This document shows, in pieces, positions 11,357 through 25,058 of a stretch of DNA of 64,000 bases. Source of the DNA: Lunularia cruciata (taxonomy: Eukaryota; Streptophyta; Marchantiopsida; Lunulariales; Lunulariaceae); assembly GCA_948567375.1 (NCBI GenBank), contig OX419755.1, positions 20,403,001-20,467,000 on the forward strand. Reading direction: 5' to 3'. The notes beneath the pieces are model-generated. The model worked only from the letters and a program-made list of their open reading frames with translations, made no database searches and had not been told where the DNA came from. The translations under genes were made by a program, and so were the position numbers. How positions within the stretch are numbered: position 1 is the stretch's first letter; each line of letters starts with the position of its first letter.

Positions 11357-14300
11357 TCAAGGAGTTGGACCAGGTGCAGTAGGTTTCTGTACCGAGTCCC
11401 ACTCTCGGTCGAGAACACTTGCTAAAGCTATTTTTCCCGTCGAAGCTTGAACCTCTGAACCTACATCGGCTGCACAAGAGCTACCGAGCACCTCTTCTCT
11501 AGCATGTAAAAGTTTGATCACCGTCTCTCGCATTGAGGGCCTCTCCCCTGGGGCAGAACGCGTGCACTGCAAGGCAGTCTTGAGAATTAGAAGGATTTCT
11601 ATAACATTGGGGGCCAAGGGAGTGGCGAGTCTGGGATCTACAATTTCGTCTAGGTGCTTCTTCTCCATGATGCACGATTTAACCCAAGCCACAATATCCA
11701 CTCCATCTGGAAAACTCCGATCCACAGGTCCTTTGCCAGTGATCAGCTCGAGGAGCACAACTCCATAGCTGTACACATCGCTCTTCACTGATGCTCGCAT
11801 GGCGTAAGAGTACTCTGTCGGAGTCAAAACAGCACGACTTGTTTAGTGGGCTCCTATAAAAGGCCTGCTGATTAGGTGCCACGACCCTACGGATGTCATC
11901 ACAGGATCTCTATTATGGATACACTGTAAATTCGCACGTTAAGTAGTGCAACAGTCAGTTGAATCAGACAGGGTTGGATATACTGAATCTTGATGGTTTG
12001 TGACGCACAAGTAGCTACATAACGTTTTAACAGCAGGACAAAGAGGTTGGGACGTGAGTGATTGTAAAGGACAGAACTCGGATAGCAGAATGTGGTGCCA
12101 GAGACATCGTACCTGGTGCAATATACCCGTAAGAGCCAGCAATAATCGACATCGAGTCACCATGTTTTCCTGCTTCAACGATCTTCGCCAGACCAAAGTC
12201 TCCAAGGTGAGCAACCATGTCCGAATCCAAAAGAATGTTCGACGACTTTATATCCCGGTGGATGATTGGAGGGGAGCAGTCATGATGTAGATAAGCGAGG
12301 CCCTGAGCCACACCCAAAGCAATATCATATCTGGTATTCCAGGTCAGAGCTTGCTGTTTGCTCCTAAGTTCCTGGGCAAGACCATCAGGTAACATCTCCG
12401 GGTCCAAGTGCAAGACGTCTGCCAAGCTCCCATTGGACATGTAATCGTACACTAATAAACTCACTCCGTTGCACGAACAAAATCCGATCAAGTTCAGGAG
12501 ATGGCGATGCCTTATTCTGCCCAACGTCTCCACCTCTCTGATGAAGCTCTTGTCGTTGCCGGGGTTATCGTCATGGAAAATGACTTTCTTCACTGCAAGA
12601 ATTTCTCCTGATGGCATAACCGCCTTGTACACAATTCCATATCCTCCCTTCCCTAGCAAGTTACTCTCATGGAGGTTTCCTGTAGCCCTGATAAGTTCAC
12701 TAAATGTGAGCTTTCGTCTCCGATTACTCAGCTTCTCCTTTAAGCTGAATCTTCTCTTCTCGCGTGGAACGATCATCACAGGATCCCGTTGCCTTGCTCT
12801 GTAGCACAGCAGCATCACACCTGTGACCAAGAAGACTACTCCGATGCATCCTATGACTATCATGGCTATCTCTAACCCGGAGAGCCCGTCACCTTCTCCA
12901 CCAGTACCAGAGGAAGGAGATAACGGAGACGAGCAATGGGCTAGCGGGGGACCACAGAGACCGTCATTGCCTCGGAAAGAGCTTGAATTCATCCTTTCAA
13001 TCACATCAGATTCTGGGAGAGGCCCAGTGAGGTGATTATTTGAAAGGTTCAGCTCCGTGAGACTGACCAAAGAACCCAGTGCCCCCGGAACCTGACCAGT
13101 AAAAGAGTTGCTAGACAGATCGAGCCTCTCAAGTTTGTCCAGCTTCCCTAGCGACGGTGGGAGGGCTCCCTGCAAGTTGTTATTGCTCAGGTCCAAGATG
13201 ACTGAAAGGCTAGGGAGGCTACCAAGTTCAACAGGAATGGTACCTGTTAAATTGTTGTCACCTAATCTCAACTCTATCAGGTTAACACAACTGCTAAGTG
13301 AGGACGGAATAGGTCCTGTAAGGTGGTTACCCTGAAGATCGAGGCTGGTCAAGGCGCTGAGATTGCTTAGCGTACTTGGGATTTCCCCATCTAGCATGTT
13401 GTAGCCGAGCAGGAGTCCAGAGAGCTTAGGAATAGAGCTGACCTCACGGGGAATACCACCACTCAACTGATTGTTGGACAAATCTAAAATCTGCAGTCTT
13501 TTCAGCTGGTTGATCTGAGAATGAATTGGCCCTATGAGCTCATTACCTGAAAGGTCTAGCTCACCCAGTGCCGGACTCCCCGTAAAAAGCTGAACTGGTA
13601 TCCTTCCCCCAAGATTATTACCGCTAAGGTCAAGCAGCTCAAGCTTTGTGAAGTTGGAAAACGTATTTGGAATAGACCCGCTCAGCTTGTTTCCGTGCAG
13701 CCGAACTCTTCTGAGCCCCGGACATGCTCCCCATTGTGAAGGAATTTGTCCTTCCAGGCTGTTATTGGATAAGTCCATGATAAGTAACTTGCACGGCGAC
13801 AGCACAGCCAATCCAGCAATGGCTCCACTCAGCTTGTTCCCTGAAAAATTCACTACAGTGAGGTTCCTGCACTTAGACAGTGTCGAAGGTATTCCTCCAG
13901 TGAGGTGATTTTGATACAAAGTAAAATTTTGAAGATGTTCAAGGTTGCCAAGCTCTGGTGGTATGGTCCCTGTGAGTTGGTTATCCGCCAGAACAAGGGT
14001 TGTCAGCATCGTCATGTTCCCTAATTCAGGAGGAATATTTCCTGTCAACTGGTTTCTGTAGAAATTTAAGAAGTCCAGGCTGGTCAAATTTCCCAGTTCC
14101 TTTGGGATGGTTCCTGTTAAGTTGTTGGTGTCCACATCAAATCCGACCAGACTCGAACACTGCCCAACCTCAGGAGGGATTTCCCCGGTCAACTGGTTCT
14201 CGTAAACAAAGAAAGTGACTAATTTACTGAGTCTGCCAATGGACGGATGGATAGTGCCATTCAGCTGATTCTTGAACAAAACAACATCTGTCATGTTGGG

Positions 14301-15410
14301 GCAGTTGCTCAAGTCAGGAATGCTGCCGTGGAATCCATTGTTGGAAGCAAAGAAGTGCACGAGGTTGTGGAGTTTCCCCAGCTCATCAGGAAGAGTACCA
14401 GAGAACTTGTTGTCATCCAAATAGACGTATTCAAGCGAAGTCATGTTACCGAGAGGAGGAATGGGTCCTGACAGCTGGTTAACGCTCAGGTCCAAAACAA
14501 CTAGCTGTGAAAGTTTCGAAAAAGATGTAGGAATGACGCCAGACAAGTTGTTATTGTTAAGGTGTAGAAGTTCCAATGCTGTAAGGTTGCCTAATTCTTC
14601 TGGTATGTCCCCACTCAAATGATTCACAACAAGATTGAGTAAGGCAAGCTTGGTACACTTACCCAGCTCTGGAGGGATTGGACCAGTGAGGGAATTCTCA
14701 TGGAGTTCGAGGATGGTAAGGTTTGTAAGATCACCAAAAGTTGCAGGAATTCCTCCCTCCAGCATATTGTCATTTAGAGACATCTCGGACATATTTCTGA
14801 GACTGCCATATTCCAGAGGTATAGACCCATTGAACCTGTTCGCCATAAGATGCAGAAGATAAAGGTGGGTCAAACTGGAAATCCATGGAGGAAGAGGACC
14901 TTCGAGCTGATTACCAGCCACTCCCAGCTCTTCCAGCATTGTGCAATTTGTCAGACTCTTGGGTATTTCACCGATGAACCTATTATCACCAATAAGGAGT
15001 ACTTTCAGATTGGAGAGAGAGCCCAATTCTGGGGGAATGGGACCCGACAAATTGTTGGCACTAAGGGTCAACGTCTCCAAGTATGGGAGCTTGGCAATAG
15101 CAGGTGAAAGAACTCCTGTCATGCCACAATCTTGAAGGTCGAGCCTTGTGACTCGGTTGTTGCTGCTACTCCCCACCATAGAGCAAACTACTCCTGTCCA
15201 AAAGCACGGGGAGACAGACTGGTTCCAATCTGCGAGACATCCAAGCACTGAATCGTCCACAATGGCTGCCTGGAATTCCACAAGAGCTTGCATGTCACCA
15301 TCGAGACTTGTACCCTGTTGTGCTTGAGCCCATGAAAGTATCATCATTACCAGTGCAACTTCTACAGTGACCAAGTGACGTATCCTCCATCGTGCTCGTA
15401 GACTCTTCAT
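11357..15410 (-). CDS. LRR receptor-like protein kinase, GSO1/GSO2-like (subfamily XI type), two exons
   Basis: Join (minus strand) 15410-12113 and 11814-11357, giving 1251 residues. The 298-bp intron has GT and AG ends and falls between Pro1099 and Glu1100 (IAGSYGYIAP then EYSYAM). Order of parts: signal peptide about 1-31; LRRNT cap about 37-77 (DMQALVEFQAAIVDD, then a Cys-rich end); some 28-30 plant-type LRRs (LxxNxLxGxIPxxLG) to about 800; membrane span about 848-870; kinase about 901-1200 with Gly loop GKGGYG at 920, Lys941, HRD at 1051-1053 (RD kinase), DFG at 1071-1073 and APE at 1098-1100. Every catalytic residue is present. The length almost equals Arabidopsis GSO1 (1249, from memory), whose family perceives CIF/TWS1 peptides at the plasma membrane for barrier and cuticle integrity. 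The orthology is inferred; another long subfamily XI receptor is possible. A decayed copy of exon 2 lies at 34955-35380. Confidence 0.9.
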
Positions 15411-17020
15411 CGCTCGCTCCTCCTCCTGAGGACCCTCCTGTTGCTGCTGCTTCCCACTACAAGAAACTCACCTACAACTACTTCTTTCCATCAATCTCCA
15501 TTCCATATGGGGAAAAAGCAGACTTACTCTCAACATATGGAATAAACCCGACATGATCAAGGCGATTCTTCGGACAATATCTTGTTCAGCGAAGTATTTC
15601 GCTTACTTTCCTCATGAAGTTACACCATATCTCATCCCGACTGTCCTTCAAAATGCGTTTCTCCTATCACTGCCTGCGGAACAATATCCAAGAGAGAATG
15701 TGTTTCTACTTGCACTAAATCCCACGTTTACAGAACTCACTGATACTCTATATATCATGGCTCTCTCTACCTTCCCTTCATGACTTGGAACAATCGCATC
15801 TGCTCACACTCACTCTCAGAGCGAGACCGCGAAGGCTTTTGCGACTATGCTACTCTTCGAAAGCCCTCGTGGTTCATTCCAGAAGGGAAGAATAACTGAA
15901 ACCCCCTCTCCTTGGACCAATATAGTGTCTTCAGGCATTTCCTGACTCCAGATCCCTCTGCGTGCGTAGTCCATAAAGTCAAGACATGTACACTTCCCAA
16001 GATTTCATCTCGAAACCGCCTCTCTTTAGAGCTGATCCATCCTAGAGTGTTATCTTCTATGTGGTCACTTGGCCGAACGAGTTACAACAGTGGCTTTTGC
16101 TGGTCAGCGCGTAATGTCAGACAAGCAGCTTCCCCCACGCTGTCCAGACCGCCCTCCTTCCCAGTATCCTATACCAACCTCGGTCTATAGAAATTCCCAA
16201 CTGCTCGGCCCACAATCTGTGAGTGGCAACCCACGCATATCTTGCTATCCATCTGCACTCCTCCGTACAAGAAAACTCACATGCTCTCTGTCTCAGGCCG
16301 ACTCCTCATTACCATTTGCTGCTTCTTTCTTTCGTTCTTCTGCTGCAGCTGCTGGAACATAATGCATACGATTCCTCGGATTCTCCCGAAGAAGGATCTG
16401 CAGAAAGTACCCTTTCTCATTAGCATGAAGCCTACTCGTACATGGGAGTCTCACTTTACTGACCACTCAATGAGTTGTAGTACCTCAGTGTACATAATGC
16501 AACTGGACGAGTAGCAGTAATACGGTAGGAAAGTGGTGGGTCGGAAATTGCAAAGTCCACCCAATATCCGACAACGCAATTGCCAAGGGATCTAATGGGG
16601 ATCTCATACGGACAAGAGGCGACAATCACGCGTTCATCCCAGTTTGACAAAGTATATACCTCCTTAACTTCTTATTGGTCCAGCACTGTCCCCATTACTC
16701 CCACAAACCACCCCACTCACCTTGAAAGTCTCCTCATTCATTCATTTTACCTCACCTCTCCCTCTCCAGGTAGAAGTCAGCCATCAATCTTTTCCCCTGT
16801 CCCCTGAGCTTCATCAACGCATGCAAACCTTTGCATCATGAGGACCCATGTTGTGCTTCGTTTCTTCCTCTGCTTTCCATTGCCTTCTTCTTTCTTCTGC
16901 ATTAAGTCATCCATCACATGGGCACTGTTGAGAGAACCGATGGTATAAAGCGGTAATGTGGCTAAATTTGTCGTATAGATGGGATTGATATTAAACCGCC
17001 AGTCTGGGTATTTAGGGGTC
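15411..17020 (-). promoter_or_regulatory. putative 5' region of the receptor kinase gene
   Basis: No other gene is visible directly upstream of the kinase start codon. On the minus strand a TATATAGA box lies at 15747-15754, about 340 bp upstream of the ATG, which would give a 5' leader of roughly 300 bases. Pyrimidine-rich (CTCTCT, CTTCCC) patches flank it. No transcript data support this, so it is only a candidate core promoter. Confidence 0.25.
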
Positions 17021-18840
17021 GGTACCCTCACTTATCTCATTTCTAATTTGGATTAGTCACGGATTAGGAAAAGTGAACTTGAATCAGTTGTAACTATTCG
17101 GGCGTTAGAATTTTAATCAGTCCCAGGTTCAAAAGATGCAGCATATAAACGAAGTCATTTTGAGCTAGCGCTGCAAATCCATGGAAATCAAACCCATAAA
17201 TGGAGTAATAAACTCCATGGATAATAAAAATGATAAAATCTACATTTATTATTATATCGCCAAGTCATGTAAAATTTCAGATTTCAATTCTCCTATTTTC
17301 TATTCATCTGAACAAAGGAACAAAATCTCTGAACAAAAACAAATCGAAATAGATGGTTTACTTAGAGTACCGACACTGATCAATTGGCGTTAGCTATTAA
17401 ATAGCTTAATTCATTTCATTCAAACTCTTTACTTATCCATAAAAGATATCTTCGCTCTGCTTGCTAAAACAAGTTTTAACAAGTTTTAATATTAGTGGTT
17501 TGTGACTGTATACTTGTGAAATATTCCCGGGAAACTTTATGGATAGTTTAGGAACTTTTCAGCCACCACATCCTTTAGAATCGAAAGGCGTAGTAAATAC
17601 GGTAACAACAATTTTCAAATTGGCACGTAGGGATTTCGTCCCCACTTGCCAATTGGAACGCACTATTGTGTTTCTTTTCGTCATTGAGTGGTTGCATAGA
17701 TTTACTTTGCATCAAAAGTGTTGAGTCATATTACAACTATATAGATGACTTTCCCGTTATCCTTCTATTTAATATATTTAACATACACATTGTTCCGCTC
17801 TTTTACAAGTTGACTTATCTTCACATAAAAGACTTATACTAGATAGTACAAACTAGACTTTGAGAAATTGTAGTTTATCTGTTTGTACGAACTTAGTTGG
17901 GAAGAAAGCAGAGGTAGAGTAAAGTAAAGATTAAAGACATGAACAAACCTGAAAAAAATAATGTAGATAGCAATTTACATCTCGGTGTTTTCTTACGACA
18001 TTTTCTTATTGCACTTAGATTAAAAAGGTACACACAATATATAATACATCATGATAAGAATAATCGTCCCAAGTGACTGATCACCATTTCGTGTATATTC
18101 TTGTCAACTTGGAAGTCAATTGTCTACCCTAGACACCAAAGAAGCCGCTCAGATAACTAACAATACAAGAGAGACTAAACTGAAAATGATTGCTAAAGTG
18201 GTCAAAGTTGAGGATATACGTGGAAGAAAGAAAGAAACAACTAAAAAGTAGCTCATGGAACAATTAATTAGAGATATGGTAAACTGAAGAAGATTCCTAA
18301 ACAAGAAGTTTCGTAGTAATTTTAATATTTAATCAACTTAAATAATCAATTAATAATCAACTTATCTAATCAACTTAAATAAATTCTACATAGAATCTTT
18401 TTTTTTTCATTTCCATTTGAGTAAAATTTATTCATCTCAACCTTTTACATTCCTTTGGAGTCTTCTTTCAATAAATCTGAATTAGATACACATTTATCAG
18501 TTTTCAGGTCTATGAAATAATTTAAGCTTGTGATGCGTTTATAATTCTACGAGAAATATTCAATCCACTTGAACGGGAGTTTTATTTACAGCAGATCTTT
18601 CCCTTGCAGTAAAGAGCAAGTAAGATACATATGGGTAACTTTTCATTTAACTTGATAACGAAAATGTGAATTACATACGAAAAATGATTCTTTCGAATTC
18701 TTTTTTGAACATAAACAATATAAGCTTTTCATAGTGGACTTGATCACGCTAAATAGAAAGAGGAAATTAATCATATGAGGGATACTCTTGACTCTTGGCG
18801 CTGAACGGTACTGGATTACTGTAGTGGTATGAACAGTCAT
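17021..18840. other. intergenic DNA, no gene seen
   Basis: Short open frames only, without domains. Around 18320-18380 there is a cluster of imperfect 'aatcaactta' direct repeats. Nothing else interpretable was found. Confidence 0.5.
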
Positions 18841-18841
18841 T

Positions 18842-19110
18842 CGACGTCGTCAGCAAAATGTTTGCTGTGACTTTCCGTCACAGTTGATTCACGTGTAGGT
18901 GACACGTTTACCGCTTGATCGGGCGTACTTAGTTCACACGAGGAGTCCTTGACCGGTCTCTGACTGGGTCGTCCTCATGTGGTATCTGCTGCCTGGTGCA
19001 CTGCTACAGCAGGTACGAGGTAGCTCTCCTCAGCTTTTTGACCGAATCCTCCTCTAGTGATGGCGAAATGCCACCGATTGAGTCGGTGGACGGGACGGAG
19101 GGATGGGAAT
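18842..19110. other. GC-richer island with several stem-loops (candidate structured RNA or foldback DNA)
   Basis: Within about 270 bases four hairpins can be drawn: CAGCAAA/TTTGCTG near 18853; GTGAC/GTCAC near 18868; a long stem pairing CACACGAGGA (about 18934) with TCCTCATGTG (about 18973) with 9 of 10 pairs and an inner GACC/GGTC helix; and CCACCGA/TCGGTGG (about 19071-19089) with a 5-base loop. The surrounding DNA is AT-rich and lacks this structure. No known snRNA, snoRNA, SRP RNA or RNase P motif was recognised. Confidence 0.3.
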
Positions 19111-22100
19111 CATTGTTCCTATAAAGTATTTGCATGCCTTCTCATGTTGATCTCAAGGTGACATGAATAAGTAGTACTACGGAGTGGCAAACTATTGCCT
19201 CCTATTTCATGGCTATTAAGTGTGGAATGGTACAGAAATTCATGCTAGAGAGATGATGCTCTTAAGGAGGGGAGGGGAGAATTGCCATACTTGTAGGACA
19301 TGAAAAGATTTAGAGAAAACTCAGGAAGTTTCAATCTTCAAATTGTATGTCATCTCTTATGCTTTTCATTGTTGTAGATAATAAGCTTAGGGTCTCATTT
19401 TCGATTTCGACACAACAAGTTGTAAATACATGTTATATTTTAATGCGTTTCCATTTTTTTTAAGAGATCTGATGGATGTAGTTCCCTAGTATTCTGAAAA
19501 TTCCTGGACGTTCAATGGACGAGAGAGAAAACTAGACCAAGTCAATCATTTGGAATGGTGAACGCTTCCATTAGACTTTGAATACAAAGACCCACTAAGG
19601 CAAAGTATGATTGGGGCTTTGATTGCAATGTTAAAGCCAGAGCAGACCACCTACTTGATTAAAAACAAGCATACATCATATACCATATACCAAAGTGTAC
19701 ATTATCTAACTATAAAATCCATCTCCCAAATACCAGGGTTGACTCCCTTTTTTAACACAAAAGTTCAGGAGAAAGGTCACCTCCAAACGTTCATTTTCGC
19801 TACTCTCTCCCATGCGGACCATATATAATATAGAAGGCTTGATAAGGAAAGGCATCTATCTCACCCACATTAATCTATTCGGTAAGTGAGTGTATAATCA
19901 TTTTCGCCTAAATGATTCTAATCATCTTCCCTCGTAGAGTTGTCTTCATTGACCGCAACATTTGTCCAGATTCCTAAAATGCAACTTTGCCAATGCAATT
20001 ATTTGGATGCATGCAGGTGTTTCTAAACCATACTTATTCTTATACCTAGTAGATGAGGCTCAATCACCTATGTGATAAGTAGTTCTCTTACTCTTAATCT
20101 AATAGTTTAAAAATGAGATTCAATCACTTGAGTGGTGCATTTGCATCCAATGAACAGTCAAAAGTTTCTGCTTTAACTACTTGCTCGCCATTTAACCAGT
20201 ACTCTTGCTGAAATTCTTAATTGCTGAATTCTTTTTCCTCTTTTATCCAACGAAGACCACCCTTAAGTGCCCAATCTTTGTGCATCCAACTGGTGGAAAT
20301 AACTAAAGAAATTCTCAGTCAACTGATAAGGTTGAAATGTTATCTATAAATGAGCCTACATGATCAAATCTCTTGTCAACAGTTTTGTTCTGCTTTTGCA
20401 ACAAATCTATGGGATCATACCACATAATAAGTTTAATACACCAACTCTGACAACAAACCGTGTAACAGAGAAAAAAGCATGATATTCCTCATGTGTTAGT
20501 CAACTCTTGTGCACCTGAGTCCATTACAAATAAAAAGAGTATGTAAATGCCTAGGTGTTCATCCTTCTTAGTCAAGATCCTTATCTCATAGAAAGGCAAT
20601 AATAGGATCAAAGGACGAGTCTCTCCCGAACATGTGGTAGTGCAGTTAGTACTGTCCCTCATCTACAGGATCTACAAGGAAGGAAGGAATGATGATAAAT
20701 CTGCCAGATGTGGGTGGGGTCCCTAGGCAACAATAACGATGTGGTTGTGGTGGCAATTTTTATCACTCGAGGAATCGATTATAGATTGGGGGTTGTATGG
20801 CGTCGCACTGCCACTCGCAAAATTGTCGTGGGCCCTATCATTTGACTTCTCCATACAGCTCCCTAGATCTTTTTCTTACCTTTTGAGCCAGTTTTCTTCG
20901 TTCTCAAGCACGTCTCCTATCCATCCCTTTTGAGGGTTTCTTTTCCCAAAGAAAACTTTTTAGAAAAATTTTCATCTGGTCTTTCTTTCGTATGGAAGGA
21001 ATAGGTCAACTAGAAACTGCGGTCAACGTGTAGGTATTACTGTGTTGAGTTGACAAGTAATATGGATTATTTTTGGGAATGTTCACCACCTTCAAAAGAG
21101 ACACAAAAGGGGAGAAGGGAACTGTGGTGATTTCACGTCAAGTTTTGTAGTGCTACACATTTTGGAAATAAGCAAAAAGGGTACTTACATTTTCTCAGCA
21201 TTGTAGTCAAAGAGGGGAGTGTAACATTGCCCCATTTTAGTTAACTAAAGATAATTGGCCACAAACTACCGTGTTTAATTTCAGCTGAACTGTTTCTTCC
21301 AGAGTTAATTCATCATCGATATCATATCGAAAGTCCAGTGTGAATCTTGAGTGAAAGAACTAAGCATTTGGCTTTGCATCGTTATCTTCTTTCATTGCCT
21401 TTACTTGAACACTACTGAACTTGGATTAGACCACGGGTTACTTAACCTGATGTAGGAAACTCGAGGCAGGTAGTAGGCAACACTAACGAAGTTGTGGTTT
21501 CCGCCCGAATCCCTAGAACCTTTCTGAATGCGACCTCAATAGTTGCAGAACGCGAGTATATGTGCAATGAGAGCAGATCCCGTTCCCACGCCCACTAAGG
21601 CCAGAGCCGACGCAAATTGAACACAAGAGGGGGTTGCAAATGCAGATTTTACGAAGTGAAATGAAGGCACTATCGGAGAAATTTACGAGATAGTCCGTTA
21701 TGATCACACGCACTTGCATTGAGTGAAGTAGTGAAACAAGTAAAGTTAGGAATATTTCCGAGGATTCAGGAAGAGTAGCGCAATTTACAGCATGATCTGA
21801 GTTCCGTGGAGTTTCATGCGTCACCGCGATACATACCACGTAAAATATGATGAGATCCCCTCAAATTATTGTACGAAATCGTTTCGGACTTCCGTAAGTG
21901 CCAATTGCAACCCTTACTATCATGGAAATCTAGTGGCCTGATGGCGTCTTGCCATCCTCCTTGTTATCACAAACGGTCGCCTTCTCTCTTATCATGGAAA
22001 TCTAAGAAATCAAATTCATGAAAGTCTACGTCTAGAAAAATGGCGCAAAGGGACGCAAAGCAAAATCAGTAAACTCATCTATTCCCCAGAGGTAGACCCC

Positions 22101-22690
22101 TTTGCAGCCTTGACTGGCGCGTCAGTCTACGTGGCACTAGATTTTACAACACGTCAGATTGTCCCTAACGAGGTCATTGGTTGCCGGCACGTGGTCAGTC
22201 TCCACCGACTACCATCACGGATGTTAAAGCAGACCATGTGGCACATGGCCGGTCTGTCAAGTCTATCTGTGTCTATCGCATTCTCTAGTTAAGAGCCTTA
22301 TGTGCAGCACTTAGCCAAAGACCAATACTTCTCGAAAGCAAACACGCAGCAATGGAGCTTTCATCCTGGGGCATTCAATTGAGCAGTGTTGGTTTTTGAT
22401 GGAGGAAAGAGGGATACGGTATACAATAGGGGGTTTCAATTATCTATTTTAGGGATGACTTCAGGCAGAAGAAGTGGGGTCAATGATTGCGGTCAAATAC
22501 ATTTGATTTATTGTTTTTTGTTTCTTCATTCAATTCCATAGATCCCTCCACTAGCGATTATTTTTTGGGTGCATATATTGAGCTCTTCGAGTTGTGGTGT
22601 TTTAGAGTCGGTTGAATATGGTTGATCCTCATTCTCCAATCATTGGGTCTTTATCTATTGCCTGGCTTCCTAGATCCGTTCCTCCAATTC
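19111..22690. other. intergenic DNA, no gene supported
   Basis: Several open frames of 60-108 codons occur (the longest on the minus strand at 21513-21839), but none shows domain signatures, codon bias or plausible neighbouring exons. The segment near 22080-22300 is GC-richer than its flanks without a recognisable product. Confidence 0.4.
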
Positions 22691-22856
22691 TTTCTCCTCC
22701 GGTTTCTACCCTCGTTTCCACTCCATTATGGATAAGTGGATTTCTTAAGCTTTTGAGTATACCTTTGGTATTCTTTCTCCTCCAGTTTCTGTTCCCGTTT
22801 CCACTCCATTATAGATAAGTGGATTTCTTAAGCCTTTGAGTATCCCCTTGGTGGGG
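22691..22856. repeat. two-copy tandem repeat, period 83 bp
   Basis: The block beginning TTTCTCCTCCGGTTTCT at 22691 is repeated from 22774 with a few substitutions. Both copies contain CCACTCCATTAT followed by AAGTGGATTTCTTAAGC. Confidence 0.8.
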
Positions 22857-24699
22857 AACAAAGTTTCCATTGAAGGAAGGGAAAGCAAAGCAAAGTTTCC
22901 ATGGAGAGACGAATAGATTCAAGATGGTCTCTTGTCACTATGCACAAAGGACAAATAGACAAGGGAAGACCTCACCAAGGAGGAGTTGGGACGAGGATAG
23001 AGACCATAGATGACTCATTAAATCATTTGTATATTTATTTTGACAAAATGAATGTTATGTTTGTGTCCTTATTGTAACAAAATAGATGTTATGTTTAGAT
23101 GCAAAGAAAACATTTCCCTTTAGCCAGAAATAGATATTGGTGAATCTATTGGCCAAGTTGAACAAATTGGAGGTGAGGAAATTAAAAAGAGATAAAAGAA
23201 GAATGAATTGGTGAACCAAGGTGAAGAACATGGGATGACATCAAGAGTTCCAATAAAGGAAGATAATGAATTTGGAGAGTACTCCCTTTTGTTAGGGACC
23301 ATGAAAAATTATCCTTTTACAAGTATCCCTTTCATGCTCAAGCTAGAAGAAGAATATATACCTTCTAAGCCCGACAAACCACTTTCTTCTAAGAAGAGAA
23401 TGGACTGTCCGGCTTAGGAGGTACCAAATGCAAACAAATATTCTTGAGATGTTGATATAGAAAGAGAGAAATTCAACAGAAGTAGAGATTGAAAGAAGAC
23501 GCAGAATCCCAACCAAAGAGGAATTCAAGAGGAGACTATGAAAGAGAGGAAGATAGAGAATCAAAGACCAAAGAATTCATTAAGGAGGAGACAATGAAGG
23601 AGATAAAAAGAACTTATTGTCACAAATAGATGCCTATCCATATGATAGTTATAATGGTGACGCTAAATTCCACTACCAAACTACTATAATTCCATTACAA
23701 ACAATGACGAGCAATACTTTCCTAGTGGATTTGAGTTGTAATAACTTTATCTTCTACGATCTTGACTAATATATAACATTTTGGTGTGTCTTCCTTATGT
23801 TGTCTTTCAAATTTTTCATAAGTAGTCTTTAATGCTATCCCGAAGTTTTTAGTTTCATTTTGAATGTTAAGAAAGCAATAGTCTATATTGGACAGCAATG
23901 ATAATTTTAGTGGGAAAATTGCAATCTATGCTGAAAAAATGCTATATATATAGATTAAAGAAATGTAAAGTGAAGAGTGATAATCACTCCATATGTAGTC
24001 TAAGGGACAAGATCATCTCTATGGCTAAGGTGTTATAGTAGATCATCAAAGTGTAGAAATAAGGAAGTAGTAAACACTATACTAAAACACCATATAGATT
24101 ACCTCTCAAAGGGATACAAAGGTGGATCCTAAAAGAATTTGGCTAAACCTTCACATAGATCCTCATTATAATATCTACTCCTTGGTACAAAAGTCAATAG
24201 AAGAGTAAAAAGTTCCAAATCTCTCTAAAGGAGCTAACAAGAGGGCTTGTGATGAATTGTGATATCCACTTCTCTAAGGAGTAAATCTAAGAGGGGGGAT
24301 AGCATCGTGGGTATGGTTCTCACAATATGGACCTATTGCACTATCAATTATAAAAACATCTTGAATTGAGAGAAAACAATCATGAAAAGAAAAATAAGGT
24401 CTAATCACATAACCTCTCCATGGATTGTCTATGCAATTCCCCTAGGTAAAAAGCCTATAAGGCACACAAAATGTACTCCATCTATGAGGGAAAATTCATC
24501 CTACATGGACTGAAGGAGGTGTAACAACTTGGTCTTTGCACTATTTGTCCAGAAAAGAACACATAATATGAAAAGAAATGTCTAACCTTTGGCTGAGATA
24601 CCTTTGAGATATGAGTAATTTTTGAAGTCCATCCAAATCAATGAATCAATTCATACCTTTGAGTGAAGAGAAGATTGTTATCCCATATAATGTACACTA
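22857..24699. other. AT- and purine-rich repeat DNA, no gene seen
   Basis: Purine-rich runs (about 23150-23600) give charged, low-complexity open frames (KERKIENQRPK type) that look like decayed repeat coding sequence. No diagnostic domain is present. Confidence 0.4.
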
Positions 24700-25058
24700 G
24701 ATATCAAAGATCCTAAACTAGGATCTTTTGGTGTAGATCCCACAAATAAGGATATGAGGAATGAATTGCTTGGATAAGGCCATCCTCTACCTCATATCAT
24801 CAATCCTAGAGATCTCATCTTTCAAACTCATCATCATCCACTCAACAACTATAACTTTGTATCCATATGTCCAAAGCATAGATATCAAAGATCCTCAACT
24901 CGGATCTTTTGGTGCAAATCCCGCAAATAAGGATATGAGGAATGAATTGCTTGGATAAGGCCATCCTCTACCTCATATCATCAAGCCTAGAAATCTCATC
25001 TCTCAAACTCATCATCATCCCCTCAGCAACTATAACTTTGTATCCATATCTCCAATAG
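24700..25058. repeat. two-copy tandem repeat, period 181 bp
   Basis: The segment beginning GATATCAAAGATCCT at 24700 is repeated from 24881 with a small number of substitutions. Both copies contain GGATATGAGGAATGAATTGC and ACTATAACTTTGTATCCATA. The copies are close enough that the duplication is fairly recent relative to the surrounding decay. Confidence 0.85.

Noticed and set aside
12027-12112. C-terminal extension of the long receptor kinase open frame (1127 codons)
   Set aside because: After IAP the frame reads non-kinase sequence, while a GT donor there and an AG acceptor at 11814 restore the APE motif and the rest of the kinase. The extension is intron.
19071-19089. Hairpin CCACCGA-TTGAG-TCGGTGG resembling the terminal hairpin of a CRISPR guide scaffold
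   Set aside because: The similarity is a short GC hairpin only; no repeat array, cas gene or further scaffold sequence is present.
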